Shown in pieces: positions 28,077 through 37,639 of a DNA stretch of 64,000 nt. The DNA lies in contig JANSYQ010000012.1 of NCBI GenBank assembly GCA_024742305.1, positions 1 to 64,000 of the forward strand, written 5' to 3'. The notes under the pieces are model-generated. The model saw nothing but the letters and a program-made list of their open reading frames with translations. It searched no databases and was not told the DNA's origin. The first letter of the stretch is position 1, and each line of letters starts with the position of its first letter. Origin of the DNA: a bacterium (GTDB taxonomy: Bacteria; Bacteroidota; Bacteroidia; Flavobacteriales_D; Crocinitomicaceae). The translations under genes and the position numbers were made by a program.

Positions 28077-29846
28077 ATGGCAGATAACAAAACAACGCAA
28101 GGAATTGCGGATTTTGACTGGGATGCATTAGCATTGGACGGTTACAACGCGGCAGAACGTGCTGAGTTGTCAGACAAGTATGACGGAACTTTAAACTCCG
28201 TAGCAGAAAAAGAAGTTGTTGAGGGAACAATTGTTTCCATGAACAAGAAAGAAGTAGTAATCAACATCGGATCTAAATCTGAAGGTGTAGTTGCTACCAA
28301 CGAATTCCGCTACAATCCGGATTTGAAAGTAGGTGATACTGTTGAAGTGTACGTAGAAACTCAAGAGGACAAATACGGTCAGCTTGTGATTTCACACAAA
28401 GTAGCCCGTACTCACAGCGCTTGGAGAAAAGTGAATGAGGTATTGAAAACGGGTGAAGTAATTACAGGGTACGTTAAGTGTCGTACTAAGGGAGGATTGA
28501 TCGTAGACGCATTTGGTCTTGAAGCATTCTTGCCTGGTTCACAAATTGACGTGAAGCCTATCCGTGACTACGACATGTACGTAGGAAAGAACATGGAATT
28601 CAAAGTAGTTAAGATTAACGAAGAATTCAAAAACGTTGTTGTTTCTCACAAAGCATTGATTGAAGCGGAACTTGAAGAACAGAAAAAACAAATCATCTCT
28701 GGTCTTGAAAAAGGTCAGGTATTGGAAGGAACTGTTAAGAACATCACATCGTACGGGGTATTTATCGACCTTGGAGGTGTAGATGGTTTGATTCACATCA
28801 CAGACCTTTCTTGGGGTCGCGTGAACCACCCAGAAGAAGTGGTAGAGTTGGATCAGAAATTGAACGTAGTAATTTTGGACTTCGACGACGAGAAGAAGCG
28901 TATTGCTCTTGGATTGAAGCAGCTTGAGGCGCATCCTTGGGATTCTCTTGACGCTGAAATGAACGTTGGAGACAAAGTGAAAGGAAAAGTGGTTGTTATG
29001 GCTGACTACGGTGCATTCGTTGAGATTGCTCCAGGTGTAGAAGGTTTGATCCACGTTTCTGAAATGAGCTGGTCACAGCACTTGCGTTCTGCACAGGACT
29101 TCTTGAAAGTTGGAGACGAAGTAGAAGCAGTGATTTTGACATTGGATCGCGAAGAGCGTAAAATGTCTTTGGGAATCAAGCAATTGATGCCAGATCCATG
29201 GGCAGACATCGAAACGAAGTTTGCTGCTGGAACAAAGCACTCCGCTAAGGTTCGTAACTTCACTAACTTTGGAGTATTCGTAGAGTTGGAAGAAGGAGTA
29301 GACGGATTGATCCACATCTCTGATCTTTCATGGCAGAAGAAAATCAAGCACCCATCTGAATTCTGTAAAGTTGGAGACATGATGGACGTTGTTGTATTGG
29401 AAATCGATCGCGAAAGCCGTCGTATTTCTCTAGGACACAAGCAGCTTGAAGAAAACCCTTGGGATGTGTTCGAATCTACTTTCGCAGAAGGTACAACACA
29501 CGAAGGGACAATCATCGAGAACAAAGACAAATCAGGAATCGTTTCTCTTCCTTACGGATTGGAAGGAATCTGTCCAGCGCGCCACATGCGTAAAGAGGAT
29601 GGATCAAACGCGAAAGTTGATGAGACTTTGAACTTCGTGATTATTGAATTCAACAAAGACGCACGCAAAATCGTTGTTTCTCACACGAGAACATTCGAGG
29701 AAGGTGAAGATCACAAACCATCTAAGAAAGGTGGCGGAAGTTCATCTGCAGCAGTGAAAAACGTAAACCAAAGTGCAGCGAAATCTACAATGGGAGATTT
29801 GGATGCTTTGGCAGCGTTGAAAGAAAAAATGGACAAAGGAGAATAA
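28077..29846 (+). CDS. rpsA: 30S ribosomal protein S1
   Basis: 589 aa. It binds mRNA on the 30S subunit and helps initiation, which matters in a phylum that mostly lacks Shine-Dalgarno pairing. Six S1 OB-fold repeats are visible, starting near residues 47, 127, 211, 297, 384 and 470. The third to fifth are the most typical, with the (Y/F)G(V/A)F(I/V) and GL(I/V)H(I/V)S motifs. A Gly/Ser/Lys-rich tail follows. It has a long structured leader and a strong terminator, and is probably a single-gene transcript. Confidence 0.96.
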   Translation: MADNKTTQGIADFDWDALALDGYNAAERAELSDKYDGTLNSVAEKEVVEGTIVSMNKKEVVINIGSKSEGVVATNEFRYNPDLKVGDTVEVYVETQEDKYGQLVISHKVARTHSAWRKVNEVLKTGEVITGYVKCRTKGGLIVDAFGLEAFLPGSQIDVKPIRDYDMYVGKNMEFKVVKINEEFKNVVVSHKALIEAELEEQKKQIISGLEKGQVLEGTVKNITSYGVFIDLGGVDGLIHITDLSWGRVNHPEEVVELDQKLNVVILDFDDEKKRIALGLKQLEAHPWDSLDAEMNVGDKVKGKVVVMADYGAFVEIAPGVEGLIHVSEMSWSQHLRSAQDFLKVGDEVEAVILTLDREERKMSLGIKQLMPDPWADIETKFAAGTKHSAKVRNFTNFGVFVELEEGVDGLIHISDLSWQKKIKHPSEFCKVGDMMDVVVLEIDRESRRISLGHKQLEENPWDVFESTFAEGTTHEGTIIENKDKSGIVSLPYGLEGICPARHMRKEDGSNAKVDETLNFVIIEFNKDARKIVVSHTRTFEEGEDHKPSKKGGGSSSAAVKNVNQSAAKSTMGDLDALAALKEKMDKGE

Positions 29847-29870
29847 GCACATTCTCTTCTGAATATTGGA

Positions 29871-29912
29871 AAGACCGCGTCTCGACTAGCTCGACGACCG
29901 GTCTTTTTTTTT
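29871..29912 (+). terminator. Terminator of rpsA carrying a short form of the repeat family
   Basis: AAGACCG (29871-29877) pairs with CGGTCTT (29899-29905), followed by T9. The loop contains TCTCGACT and GCTCGA, the outer parts of the element seen complete at 38691. Confidence 0.85.
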
Positions 29913-29944
29913 GGTTAAAACTCAAGAATAAAAGAAGTCCGTCA

Positions 29945-30085
29945 TTTTCACCGCCAAGGAGCAAAGAACGCGGGGAATATTTTGAAGTATTGATCCCGAC
30001 TAAGCCAGGATACCTATAGATTACTTTGAGCAAAGCGAAAAGTTAATAGGCCTCTATATCTCATTGCGCCTTTGCGATAATTTGG
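29945..30085. repeat. Intergenic inverted-repeat element A (CACC..AAGG arms)
   Basis: The left arm TTCACCGCCAAGGAGCAAAG and the right arm (as its complement) TTATCGCAAAGGCGCAATGA align at about 15 of 18 positions with one gap. They flank ~95 bp without coding potential. The arms resemble those of element B at 61822-61975. It lies between the rpsA terminator and the DinB gene. Confidence 0.5.
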
Positions 30086-30095
30086 AAGTGCATTA

Positions 30096-30608
30096 TTAGA
30101 GATATCGTTCTTCAAAAACCCGTTGATGATGCAATTGATGTCCGGAAACTAAATAACCAATGGCACGCACCGAGATCAAGTGTGCATTGGCCTCTCCTTT
30201 TTCTATCAGCATTTCCTCCGTAAAGCTTCCAAATAAAGTGATGGATGCCTGACGCACCGCAATAAATTCGTCGATTAAACTTTGAAGTGTTCGCTTATTT
30301 CCGAAAGCGACGTCGTTATAGTTATCATGGTCGAATCCCGGAAGTGGCGTTGCATCCTTTCTTGCGAAGCGTAATGCACGGTTTTGAAAAATGCGCTCGG
30401 TGTCGTTTATGTGCTGTAATAATTCTTTAATCGTCCACTTTCCTTCCGCATATCGGAAAGTTTCCTTCTCTTCCGGGAGTGCTAACAATAACTCAACGAA
30501 TGATTGCGCACTGTTCTCCAAAATTTCTGTAATGGATTCATTGCGCTCTGCCAACGGCCCGATATACGTTTCAAAGTAAGAATGGTACTCGTTTTTATTT
30601 AGGTTCAT
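30096..30608 (-). CDS. DinB family protein
   Basis: 170 aa. A four-helix-bundle DinB/YfiT-like putative metalloenzyme. The metal-binding His residues are visible as LLQHINDTERIF (about 50) and SGHQLHHQRVF (about 155-161). This superfamily includes thiol transferases such as bacillithiol and mycothiol-dependent enzymes, and the exact substrate is unknown. It is the last gene of a leftward run, 37 bp after the MscS gene. A PIG-L deacetylase heads the same run; both families take part in low-molecular-weight thiol metabolism elsewhere, but nothing here proves that link. Confidence 0.85.
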   Translation of the reverse strand: MNLNKNEYHSYFETYIGPLAERNESITEILENSAQSFVELLLALPEEKETFRYAEGKWTIKELLQHINDTERIFQNRALRFARKDATPLPGFDHDNYNDVAFGNKRTLQSLIDEFIAVRQASITLFGSFTEEMLIEKGEANAHLISVRAIGYLVSGHQLHHQRVFEERYL

Positions 30609-30645
30609 AGTTGAAAAATTAGAAGATGGAAGATTTTAGAATTTC

Positions 30646-31527
30646 CTATGCATTACCTTTTCCGACGATGCCTGAAGCAACATCATCTTGTGAGAACTCC
30701 AAAGTACGAATTGGGAACGGAATGGTGATTCCTTTTGAATCAAATGCTTTTTTAATTTCCATAATTCCTTTACTTCTTGAATTTAAAAAGTCCTTCTCCC
30801 CCGTCTCCTTGATCCAATAGCGCAATGTAAAGTTGATGGAACTATCTCCAAACTCTGTGTACATAAATTCAATAGGACGCTCTTCCAAGCGCTCTATATT
30901 CGATTCAATAGCCGACAACGCGGTTTCCTGAACCATTTGTAAATCTGAATCGTATGCCACACCACAGTCGATATCAACCCTACGTTCGGCTGAAAACGAG
31001 TAATTGACAATGGAGTTTTGCACAACTATTTTATTGGGCAGGATGACATCCTCACCTGAAAGAGATTTAATTATAGTGGTTCGCAAGGATATTCTTTCCA
31101 CAAAACCGTAGTGGCCATTGGTTCTCACCAAATCGCCAATTTTGAACGGTACGCGCTTCACTGACAAGATCACTCCAGAAATAACGTTTAAAATTGGGTC
31201 CTGAAACGCCAAACCTATAGCTAATCCAACAACCCCAGCACCAGCAAGAAGGGACGTTACGGTTTTACTCAAGTCCAATATTCCTAAGGCAATAAACAGT
31301 CCTATCAATACTACAACTACCGTAATTACATTCGCCAATAGTCGATTGACTGCCTTGTTATCTGAAACCTTGTTCAGTAATTTGTTTAGGAACTTCTTAG
31401 AATATCTCGCAATGAAAATAAAACCGACGAAAATAACGATCGCCACTGCTAGATTCGGCAACATTAAAATGAAGCCTTCCCACCAAGAGTGCAACTTATC
31501 CGTTAGTGATTGGAATATATTTTTCAT
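30646..31527 (-). CDS. Mechanosensitive ion channel, MscS family
   Basis: 293 aa inner-membrane channel that opens on membrane tension during hypo-osmotic shock. Three helices lie at about 18-40, 62-84 and 88-115. The pore helix has the Ala/Gly-rich pattern LLAGAGVVGLAIGLAFQDPI typical of MscS TM3, followed by the beta domain (PFKIGDLVRTNGHYGFVERISLRTTII). The C-terminal cage domain is complete. It begins 10 bp after the AI-2E-type gene, so they are probably cotranscribed. Confidence 0.93.
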   Translation of the reverse strand: MKNIFQSLTDKLHSWWEGFILMLPNLAVAIVIFVGFIFIARYSKKFLNKLLNKVSDNKAVNRLLANVITVVVVLIGLFIALGILDLSKTVTSLLAGAGVVGLAIGLAFQDPILNVISGVILSVKRVPFKIGDLVRTNGHYGFVERISLRTTIIKSLSGEDVILPNKIVVQNSIVNYSFSAERRVDIDCGVAYDSDLQMVQETALSAIESNIERLEERPIEFMYTEFGDSSINFTLRYWIKETGEKDFLNSRSKGIMEIKKAFDSKGITIPFPIRTLEFSQDDVASGIVGKGNA

Positions 31528-31537
31528 ACAATTACAG

Positions 31538-32596
31538 TTATTTATCTGATTTTTGTTCGAGTAATTCAGCGATAGGCTCCGTATCTCCCATGGAACTTAA
31601 AATAATTTTCACAGTAGCGATTATCGGCACGGCAAGAAGCAGTCCGAGCAAACCGCCAAGCGCCCCAAAAACGATCATTCCGATAATGATGACCAGCGGG
31701 TTAAGGTCCACGCTTCTCCCAACAATATAAGGCGTAAGTAAATATCCCTCAATCACTTGAACTGCAATATATACGCCGAGAACAGCTAATGCATACAAGG
31801 GAGAATCCATGGTAATCAATGCAATAACCACAGGTAAAACCGCACCAATTACAGCCCCCACGTACGGAATTACAATTAAAATTGCCGTAACGAGCGCCAA
31901 AAATGTAGCGAACGGAACTTCTAAAAGGTGAAGCCCTACTCCATAAAGAACCGTAACTGCAGCAATTACGAGCACCAGTCCACCTAAATACGACTTGATC
32001 ATTTCACCGGTTTTCTCAAAAATTTCCATTCCTGCTTTTGACCCTCTTTTAGAAAGGAAATCATTTAGAAACTTCTTCCATCTTCCACGATACGAGAGCA
32101 TAAAAAAGGTATAAATGGGAACTAAGGACATGAACACCAACGTAGATTGTAGCATGGACGCACCTCTTTGAAGTACTGTTCCCGAAACGCTGATCACTTT
32201 TTGTGTGGTAGAGTTTATAGCTTTCTCTTTGTCCGGAATATCAATTGTTGATTTGTTTTCTAGCCAACCTCCAAATTCTTCTAGAATCGGAACCACTTTT
32301 TGTCCAGATCCTAAGTTCAGCGTTTCCACAAGTTGATACCCTTCAAACGAAACAAATATCATCAGAGCGAAAACAGCCGCATTCGCAAGCAATACAACTA
32401 ACAGGGAAGATACATTTCGTGGAACGCCAATTTTTTCTAGCCATCTCGCCGGGGTTAGAAGTGCGAGACTAATGAAAAATGCAAATACTAAGGGGAAAAT
32501 GATGGAACCTCCGTAGTACAAAAGGAGTACGAGAAGCGCCGCAAGAATTGAAAGTTTAAAAATTTTGTCCAGCTGCTCTTTCTTTCTCATATTCAT
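31538..32596 (-). CDS. AI-2E family transporter
   Basis: 352 aa, about seven to eight membrane helices. The family (Pfam AI-2E_transport) includes TqsA and Na+/H+ antiporters, so the name does not prove autoinducer export. Conserved blocks include VLYGVGLHLLEVPFATFLALVTAILIVIPYVGAVIGA and SVDLNPLVIIIGMIVFGALGGLLGLLLAVPI near the C-terminus. A soluble loop between the second and third helix pairs spans about residues 95-160. It lies 61 bp after AlkB and 10 bp before the MscS gene. Confidence 0.9.
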   Translation of the reverse strand: MNMRKKEQLDKIFKLSILAALLVLLLYYGGSIIFPLVFAFFISLALLTPARWLEKIGVPRNVSSLLVVLLANAAVFALMIFVSFEGYQLVETLNLGSGQKVVPILEEFGGWLENKSTIDIPDKEKAINSTTQKVISVSGTVLQRGASMLQSTLVFMSLVPIYTFFMLSYRGRWKKFLNDFLSKRGSKAGMEIFEKTGEMIKSYLGGLVLVIAAVTVLYGVGLHLLEVPFATFLALVTAILIVIPYVGAVIGAVLPVVIALITMDSPLYALAVLGVYIAVQVIEGYLLTPYIVGRSVDLNPLVIIIGMIVFGALGGLLGLLLAVPIIATVKIILSSMGDTEPIAELLEQKSDK

Positions 32597-32657
32597 TCCT
32601 TCCCTAGATTAATAAACAATTTATTTTCAATTAAGAAGTGTTTCCGCACCATTATTT

Positions 32658-33236
32658 TCAAGGGGATGGCATTTTTACCCACCGAAAGGTAACATTCAAT
32701 CGTGGTTCATTGACCTTCTTCTCTTTCGGTAATTCATGCTTCCACTGATGTTGTAATGCTCCTCTCATTATAAGAAGATCTCCATGCGATAACAGAACAA
32801 TTACTTTCTCTTTCGTTTCTCGCTTTCGGAAAATCATCTTTCTTGTGGCACCGAAACTAACACTGGCAATGACTGGGTTGTTCCCAAGTTCTTTCTCATC
32901 ATCAGCGTGAACTCCCATGCTATCGTTACCATCTCGATAATAGTTGAGCAATCCCGTATTAAAATCGACGCCACACATTCTTGAACAATCTTCCGCTAAC
33001 TCTTCTAACATACCCGTCCATGGTATGGCTGTGAAAAGCTTGCCACTGTATTTGTAAGATGTCCCCTTCTTTCCGTACAATCGGGATAACCGCGGTTGAT
33101 TTACTTGTTTTCCGAACAATACGATTGATTCTTGTTGAAGACCAAAACTATCCAGCTCTTTCAAAAGGTTTTTAGAAGAAAAATACCTTGGATAAACTAA
33201 AATTTCTCCGCTATCGTCGTTTAAAATCGTGGTCAC
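32658..33236 (-). CDS. AlkB-like alpha-ketoglutarate-dependent dioxygenase
   Basis: 192 aa. An Fe(II)/2-oxoglutarate oxygenase that reverses N-alkyl damage in DNA or RNA. The iron ligands are His110 and Asp112 (GVHADDE) and His167 (WKHELP); Arg179 and Arg185 in RLNVTFR would bind 2-oxoglutarate. The size and NYYRDGNDSMGVHADDE motif resemble ALKBH2/3-type bacterial proteins. It starts with GTG (33236), overlapping the symporter stop as GTGA, so its translation is probably coupled to the gene before it. Confidence 0.92.
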   Translation of the reverse strand: MTTILNDDSGEILVYPRYFSSKNLLKELDSFGLQQESIVLFGKQVNQPRLSRLYGKKGTSYKYSGKLFTAIPWTGMLEELAEDCSRMCGVDFNTGLLNYYRDGNDSMGVHADDEKELGNNPVIASVSFGATRKMIFRKRETKEKVIVLLSHGDLLIMRGALQHQWKHELPKEKKVNEPRLNVTFRWVKMPSP

Positions 33237-34930
33237 GTATCAATTAGTTCCTTATTCTTTTTGCTTCCAATCATCGCCTGAATGAACATGGCTACGAGCA
33301 ATACAACTCCGCTTCCAATGATATTGTACATCAGGTAACTCAACTCAATTTTACCCCAAACAACCATTAGATGAATTCCAAGCACCACAATTTGTCCGAC
33401 AATTCCACCAATAAATGCCGCAGTCCCTTTTACCCATTTAAAGAAGAATGCCAAGAGGAATACTCCGAGGATGGTTCCGTAAAATAAGGAGCCAAGAATA
33501 TTGACTAGCTCTATCAGGTTATCGAATAGGCCCGCTATTAACGCGATGAAGATGGCCATGACACCCCACGCAACGGTGAGCAATTTACCTACATTCAAAT
33601 CACGTTTGTCATCATCTGATTTAGCGATGAATTTCTTGTAGAAATCAATAGTGGTGGTTGATGCTAATGCATTTAATTCTCCGGCTGTAGAAGACATTGC
33701 GGCCGAGAAGATAACCGCCAATAACAGGCCTATCAATCCAACAGGCAGATGGTCCAAAACGAAGGTCAGGAAGATATAATCACCGTCTTTGTCTTCGTAA
33801 TCCTCATCGAAACTGGCTAATTTTTGTTTGTAGTTTGCGCGTAGTGTATCTTGATAGCGCTGCATGGATTGAATCGGTGCGTAGTCTCTATCCGTAGGAT
33901 ATTCCGGTAGATTGATGATCGCTAAACGCTTTTCCTCAAAGTTGACATCGTACGCCTTTTCAATTTCGTCCAGCTCTGCCTGTTCTGTTGGAGTTAAATC
34001 GACCGTGTGGTGATTGAAGACAATAGGTGGTTTGTTGAATTGGAACGATATAAACACCATCACCCCGATGAAGAGGATCAAAATCTGCATTGGAATCTTC
34101 ACCAAACCGTTAAACATCAGTCCAATTCGAGAAGCTTTCAACGATTTACCACCTAAGTAGCGCTGTACTTGAGATTGATCGGTTCCGAAGTACGAAAGCG
34201 ACAAAAATAATCCGCCAGTGAGTCCGGAAAGTAAGGTGTAGCGATTATCAAGTTCTGGAGAGAGGTCAATGATTTCCATCTTCCCCAAACTTCCTGCTAA
34301 ATTAACTCCATCTGAAAAGGCGAAAGTGTCGGGAAAACTTTGTACAACGAAGAATGCCGCTGTTATCATCCCTCCCATAATAATCATCATTTGCCATTTC
34401 TGCGTAAGGGAAACAGCTCGACTTCCCCCGGAAACAGTGTAGAAAATCACAAATCCTCCGATCATCACGCAGGTCAGCTCTAAGTTCCAACCAAGCAAGG
34501 TAGAGAGAATAATGGAAGGCGCGTAAATAGTTATTCCAGCGGCCAATCCTCTTGACAAAAGAAACAGAAGCGCGGTAAATGCACGAACGCGGCCATCGAA
34601 ACGACGTTCTAAATACTCATACGCTGTATAAACCTTCAGACGATAATAAATAGGAAGAAAGAAGGCGGAAATAATAATCATCGCCAACGGCAAGCCGAAG
34701 TAGAATTGTGCGAACCCCATCCCCTCCTCGTATGCCTGTCCGGGAGTTGAAAGAAAGGTAATGGCACTAGCTTGCGTAGCCATAATGGACAAACCAATGG
34801 TCATCCAATTTTCAGAGTTGTTTCCCTTTAAATAGCCTTCAAGATTGTTGTTCTTACGCGTTTTCCAACTACCGTACAGAACAATCGTCAGCAAGGTTAA
34901 AAACAAGACTGCCCAATCTAGCCAATTCAT
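33233..34930 (-). CDS. Sodium:solute symporter family protein
   Basis: 565 aa, an SSS-family transporter with about 13-14 helices and the LeuT-like fold. The N-terminal GYLKGNNSENWMTIGLSIMATQASAITFLSTPGQAYEEG block is typical. An extra hydrophilic stretch of about 75 residues (TEQAELDEIEKAYDVNFEEK onward, around 310-385) is inserted before AAVIFSAAMSSTAGELNALAS. The solute is unknown; neighbours suggest a sugar derivative or amine, but only weakly. Both ends overlap neighbouring genes by 4 bp (microprotein before, AlkB after). Confidence 0.92.
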   Translation of the reverse strand: MNWLDWAVLFLTLLTIVLYGSWKTRKNNNLEGYLKGNNSENWMTIGLSIMATQASAITFLSTPGQAYEEGMGFAQFYFGLPLAMIIISAFFLPIYYRLKVYTAYEYLERRFDGRVRAFTALLFLLSRGLAAGITIYAPSIILSTLLGWNLELTCVMIGGFVIFYTVSGGSRAVSLTQKWQMMIIMGGMITAAFFVVQSFPDTFAFSDGVNLAGSLGKMEIIDLSPELDNRYTLLSGLTGGLFLSLSYFGTDQSQVQRYLGGKSLKASRIGLMFNGLVKIPMQILILFIGVMVFISFQFNKPPIVFNHHTVDLTPTEQAELDEIEKAYDVNFEEKRLAIINLPEYPTDRDYAPIQSMQRYQDTLRANYKQKLASFDEDYEDKDGDYIFLTFVLDHLPVGLIGLLLAVIFSAAMSSTAGELNALASTTTIDFYKKFIAKSDDDKRDLNVGKLLTVAWGVMAIFIALIAGLFDNLIELVNILGSLFYGTILGVFLLAFFFKWVKGTAAFIGGIVGQIVVLGIHLMVVWGKIELSYLMYNIIGSGVVLLVAMFIQAMIGSKKNKELIDT

Positions 34931-35064
34931 GGTTTATACATATTTGTGATGAGCAAATACACGATAATTTGAAGCGCCAACGCTGCAATAAGTCCCATAT
35001 ACCAACCGTTCCAATTGGTTGGATCGTCTTTCGGTTTTTTGCTGTCTAATGGATCTTCTATCAT
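34927..35064 (-). CDS. 45-aa single-helix membrane microprotein between the PIG-L and symporter genes
   Basis: Too short for the ORF track. The ATG at 35064 overlaps the PIG-L stop (ATGA), and its own TGA overlaps the symporter start (ATGA). The sequence starts with a charged segment (MIEDPLDSKKPKDDPTNW) and then has one membrane helix (WYMGLIAALALQIIVYLLIT). This exact tiling of three frames makes a real, co-translated gene very likely. It could be an accessory subunit of the symporter; that is inference. Confidence 0.75.
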   Translation of the reverse strand: MIEDPLDSKKPKDDPTNWNGWYMGLIAALALQIIVYLLITNMYKP

Positions 35065-37508
35065 GGCTTGTAGCTTAGTAAGTTAGCAAACAATCGGTAA
35101 GCACCAACCACTCCGTTGGGAAGTTCGCGGAAAAATGAAATTCCTGTGTAAACGAATTGCCCTTTGCCGTGCTCCAGCACGATAAGTCCACCCAACACGG
35201 GTTCTTCCCCTTGATCTGCCCAGGAGAAAATCGGCGTATATGCTTCATCCCATTCCCCGGCAAAATAGAGTCCGCGCTCTTGTACCCAATCGTCGAAATC
35301 TTCTTGTGTGATTTTATTCGGCGTGTTCAATACATCATGGTCTGGATCTAAAAAAGTAACAGCTGCATCTTCCTCCGTAACACGGTTTCTTGATAATTGA
35401 AAAGGCTTCGGTCCGAATTCATTGTCACCGGAACGCGATGCCGTATTGTACTGCATAATTAGATTTCCACCGTTGAAAACGTATTGATAGAGTTTTTCCT
35501 CGAAATTGCGCAATTCAGGGTACACGTTGTAGATTCGTATACCAAGCACCACCGTTTGATAATCTGAGAGGTTCAAATCTGAAAGATCGCTTACTTCGAA
35601 AGTTGTTACGTCAAATCCAAGTGTAGCGATGGCTGTTGGCACCGCATCTTCTACGCCTTTGATGTAGGCGACTTTTCCGGATCTAATTTTTGCATTCATT
35701 TGAATACACTCCAGTTCCGCCGGACTGAAAATCGTTTGCGTAGGAATGTGGTCGTAGGCGATTTCTTGGTACTGAAACAAAGTTTCGCCGTTTCCATCCT
35801 TCAAAGTAAGCGTACTTCTTTCCGCCTCTTTCCCTGTTGCTTTCAGATGAAAAGTTAACCAGGTCTCACTACCTTTTTGGACAATAGTAACAGGCAGTTC
35901 TTTTTCTTCAATTTCCCAACCAGTTAATTCGCCCCAAGTGATTTTATCCTTCAAATTATCGGCAAAACTTCGAACCTTAACGCGAATTTCTTTCGTTTCG
36001 CCCGTTTTCATCAAAACAATCTCCTCTTCGAAGGTAGCGGTAAACCTTGGTGCACCAATTACCGGACGAGATCGCTCACCATAGGAAGGATCACGCCATT
36101 TGTATTTTGCTTCGAGCGGAATATCCACGCTTGTTTCATTAATAATTAACCGAAGCATGCCGTGGACCGAGGCGTCTCCTTCTGCTCTCAATCGACCATC
36201 TACATGGGCAACATCAAACACCTCGTTGAAAGGTTTGTCTAGCCAAAAGGGTGAGCCTAAATCTCCTGTGGTTCCCAGCTTAAGCTCATAAGTGGCTGGT
36301 TCGTTTTGTTCTAAGTCTAGATTAATAAGCTCCCCTTTGAGCATGTGTGGTGCAAAGAATTCAACGTGCACTGGAACCGATGAACGATTGAGAAGTTCCA
36401 ATTGAAAATCCACCGTTTGCCCAGCGATATAGTAATAGTCGTTCCCCAAAAGCTCCGCGCGCAAACCAAGGCAATCCATGATTATTTCTCGACATCGGTT
36501 TAACTTTTCTGATTTGAAGTAAGAATTGGGTAAGGTCTCCAGCTCTTTGTAGATTTCTAATAATGCAGGAATATTATTTTCCACCTTCTTGAAATCGAAG
36601 TTATCAAGCAGATTGGAAAACTTCTCATCTAATTTTGCACTCGACAAATCTGCCCAAGTGCGATTGTTCTTTTCGAAGAACGATTCTTGCAATTTCTCAC
36701 CACCTAGATGCTGGAAATACTCCTCACGCGACCCACGTTCTATGATAGCGCCAAATCCTTGGCATTTGTGCTGACTTCGTGCAATTGTTCCAATTTCGTT
36801 GTACGACATTCCGAGCAATGGGTTGTAATCACCAATTTCTTCAATCAGGTAATCAGGGTTATCCACTGCGTATTCACGAATATCTTTGTCCCACCAGTAG
36901 GAAGTGTTCCAATAAATGGATGTTGTTTTCCAGGTTCCGAACTCCTCCACCTGTTTAGGAAAAATGGAAGCATCGGCTGCTTTTCCAAAAGCCTCAATCG
37001 CCAATTCTGCCGAGGCTGTGTGATGTCCATGTCCACCGCGTTCATCAGGAGGGAAGCGAGTAACGATAACATCAGGCTGGAACATACGAATCATTAGCAC
37101 CAAATCTTCCAGAAGGGCTTCTCTGCCCCATTTATCAAACGACTCATCTGCGGATTTTGAATAACCAAAGTCTACAGCCCGTGAAAAATACTGCTTTGCG
37201 CCATCGTATGATCGAGCTGCCAACAATTCTTGCGTGCGCAGAACTCCTAGTTTTTCACTGAGTTCATCTCCAATTAAATTCTGACCGCCATCACCTCTCG
37301 TCAGGGAGAAATAAGCTGTTTCAGCCTTCTCGCCTAGTGAGAACCAAGCCAACGCCCGTGTATTTTCGTCATCGGGGTGCGCCGCTACATAAAGAACTCT
37401 TTTAAGCGAGTGCAATTTTTGAAGGTTGACATAAATACTGCCGGGATTTTCATTGGCACGGAGAGTAAATGCACAAAGAACAAGAAGCAAGAGGAGAATT
37501 GATCGCAT
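35061..37508 (-). CDS. PIG-L family deacetylase, large exported form
   Basis: 815 aa from the ATG at 37508; the track start at 37814 adds 102 unrelated residues that run over the divergent DUF2911 region. A signal peptide (MRSILLLLLVLCAFTLRA) directs export. Residues about 38-270 are the PIG-L/LmbE fold with the zinc motif AAHPDDE and the later HGHHTASAEL. The rest (about 300-815) contains beta-rich domains and, near the end, a region with YQTVVLGIRIYNVYPELRN resembling a glutamine-amidotransferase-like fold. Substrates would be N-acetyl-glucosaminyl compounds, but which is unknown. It heads the leftward gene run. Confidence 0.88.
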   Translation of the reverse strand: MRSILLLLLVLCAFTLRANENPGSIYVNLQKLHSLKRVLYVAAHPDDENTRALAWFSLGEKAETAYFSLTRGDGGQNLIGDELSEKLGVLRTQELLAARSYDGAKQYFSRAVDFGYSKSADESFDKWGREALLEDLVLMIRMFQPDVIVTRFPPDERGGHGHHTASAELAIEAFGKAADASIFPKQVEEFGTWKTTSIYWNTSYWWDKDIREYAVDNPDYLIEEIGDYNPLLGMSYNEIGTIARSQHKCQGFGAIIERGSREEYFQHLGGEKLQESFFEKNNRTWADLSSAKLDEKFSNLLDNFDFKKVENNIPALLEIYKELETLPNSYFKSEKLNRCREIIMDCLGLRAELLGNDYYYIAGQTVDFQLELLNRSSVPVHVEFFAPHMLKGELINLDLEQNEPATYELKLGTTGDLGSPFWLDKPFNEVFDVAHVDGRLRAEGDASVHGMLRLIINETSVDIPLEAKYKWRDPSYGERSRPVIGAPRFTATFEEEIVLMKTGETKEIRVKVRSFADNLKDKITWGELTGWEIEEKELPVTIVQKGSETWLTFHLKATGKEAERSTLTLKDGNGETLFQYQEIAYDHIPTQTIFSPAELECIQMNAKIRSGKVAYIKGVEDAVPTAIATLGFDVTTFEVSDLSDLNLSDYQTVVLGIRIYNVYPELRNFEEKLYQYVFNGGNLIMQYNTASRSGDNEFGPKPFQLSRNRVTEEDAAVTFLDPDHDVLNTPNKITQEDFDDWVQERGLYFAGEWDEAYTPIFSWADQGEEPVLGGLIVLEHGKGQFVYTGISFFRELPNGVVGAYRLFANLLSYKP

Positions 37509-37639
37509 ACCTGATTTTTCTAATGATCGTAAATTTACAAGGAAATAATGGAAATACTTTCCATGGTAAAGATTTTTCCTGTCCACTTCACTCAATCCCC
37601 TTGGATTGCGTAATTTTAAGGCAACAAAAACACAAAAGC

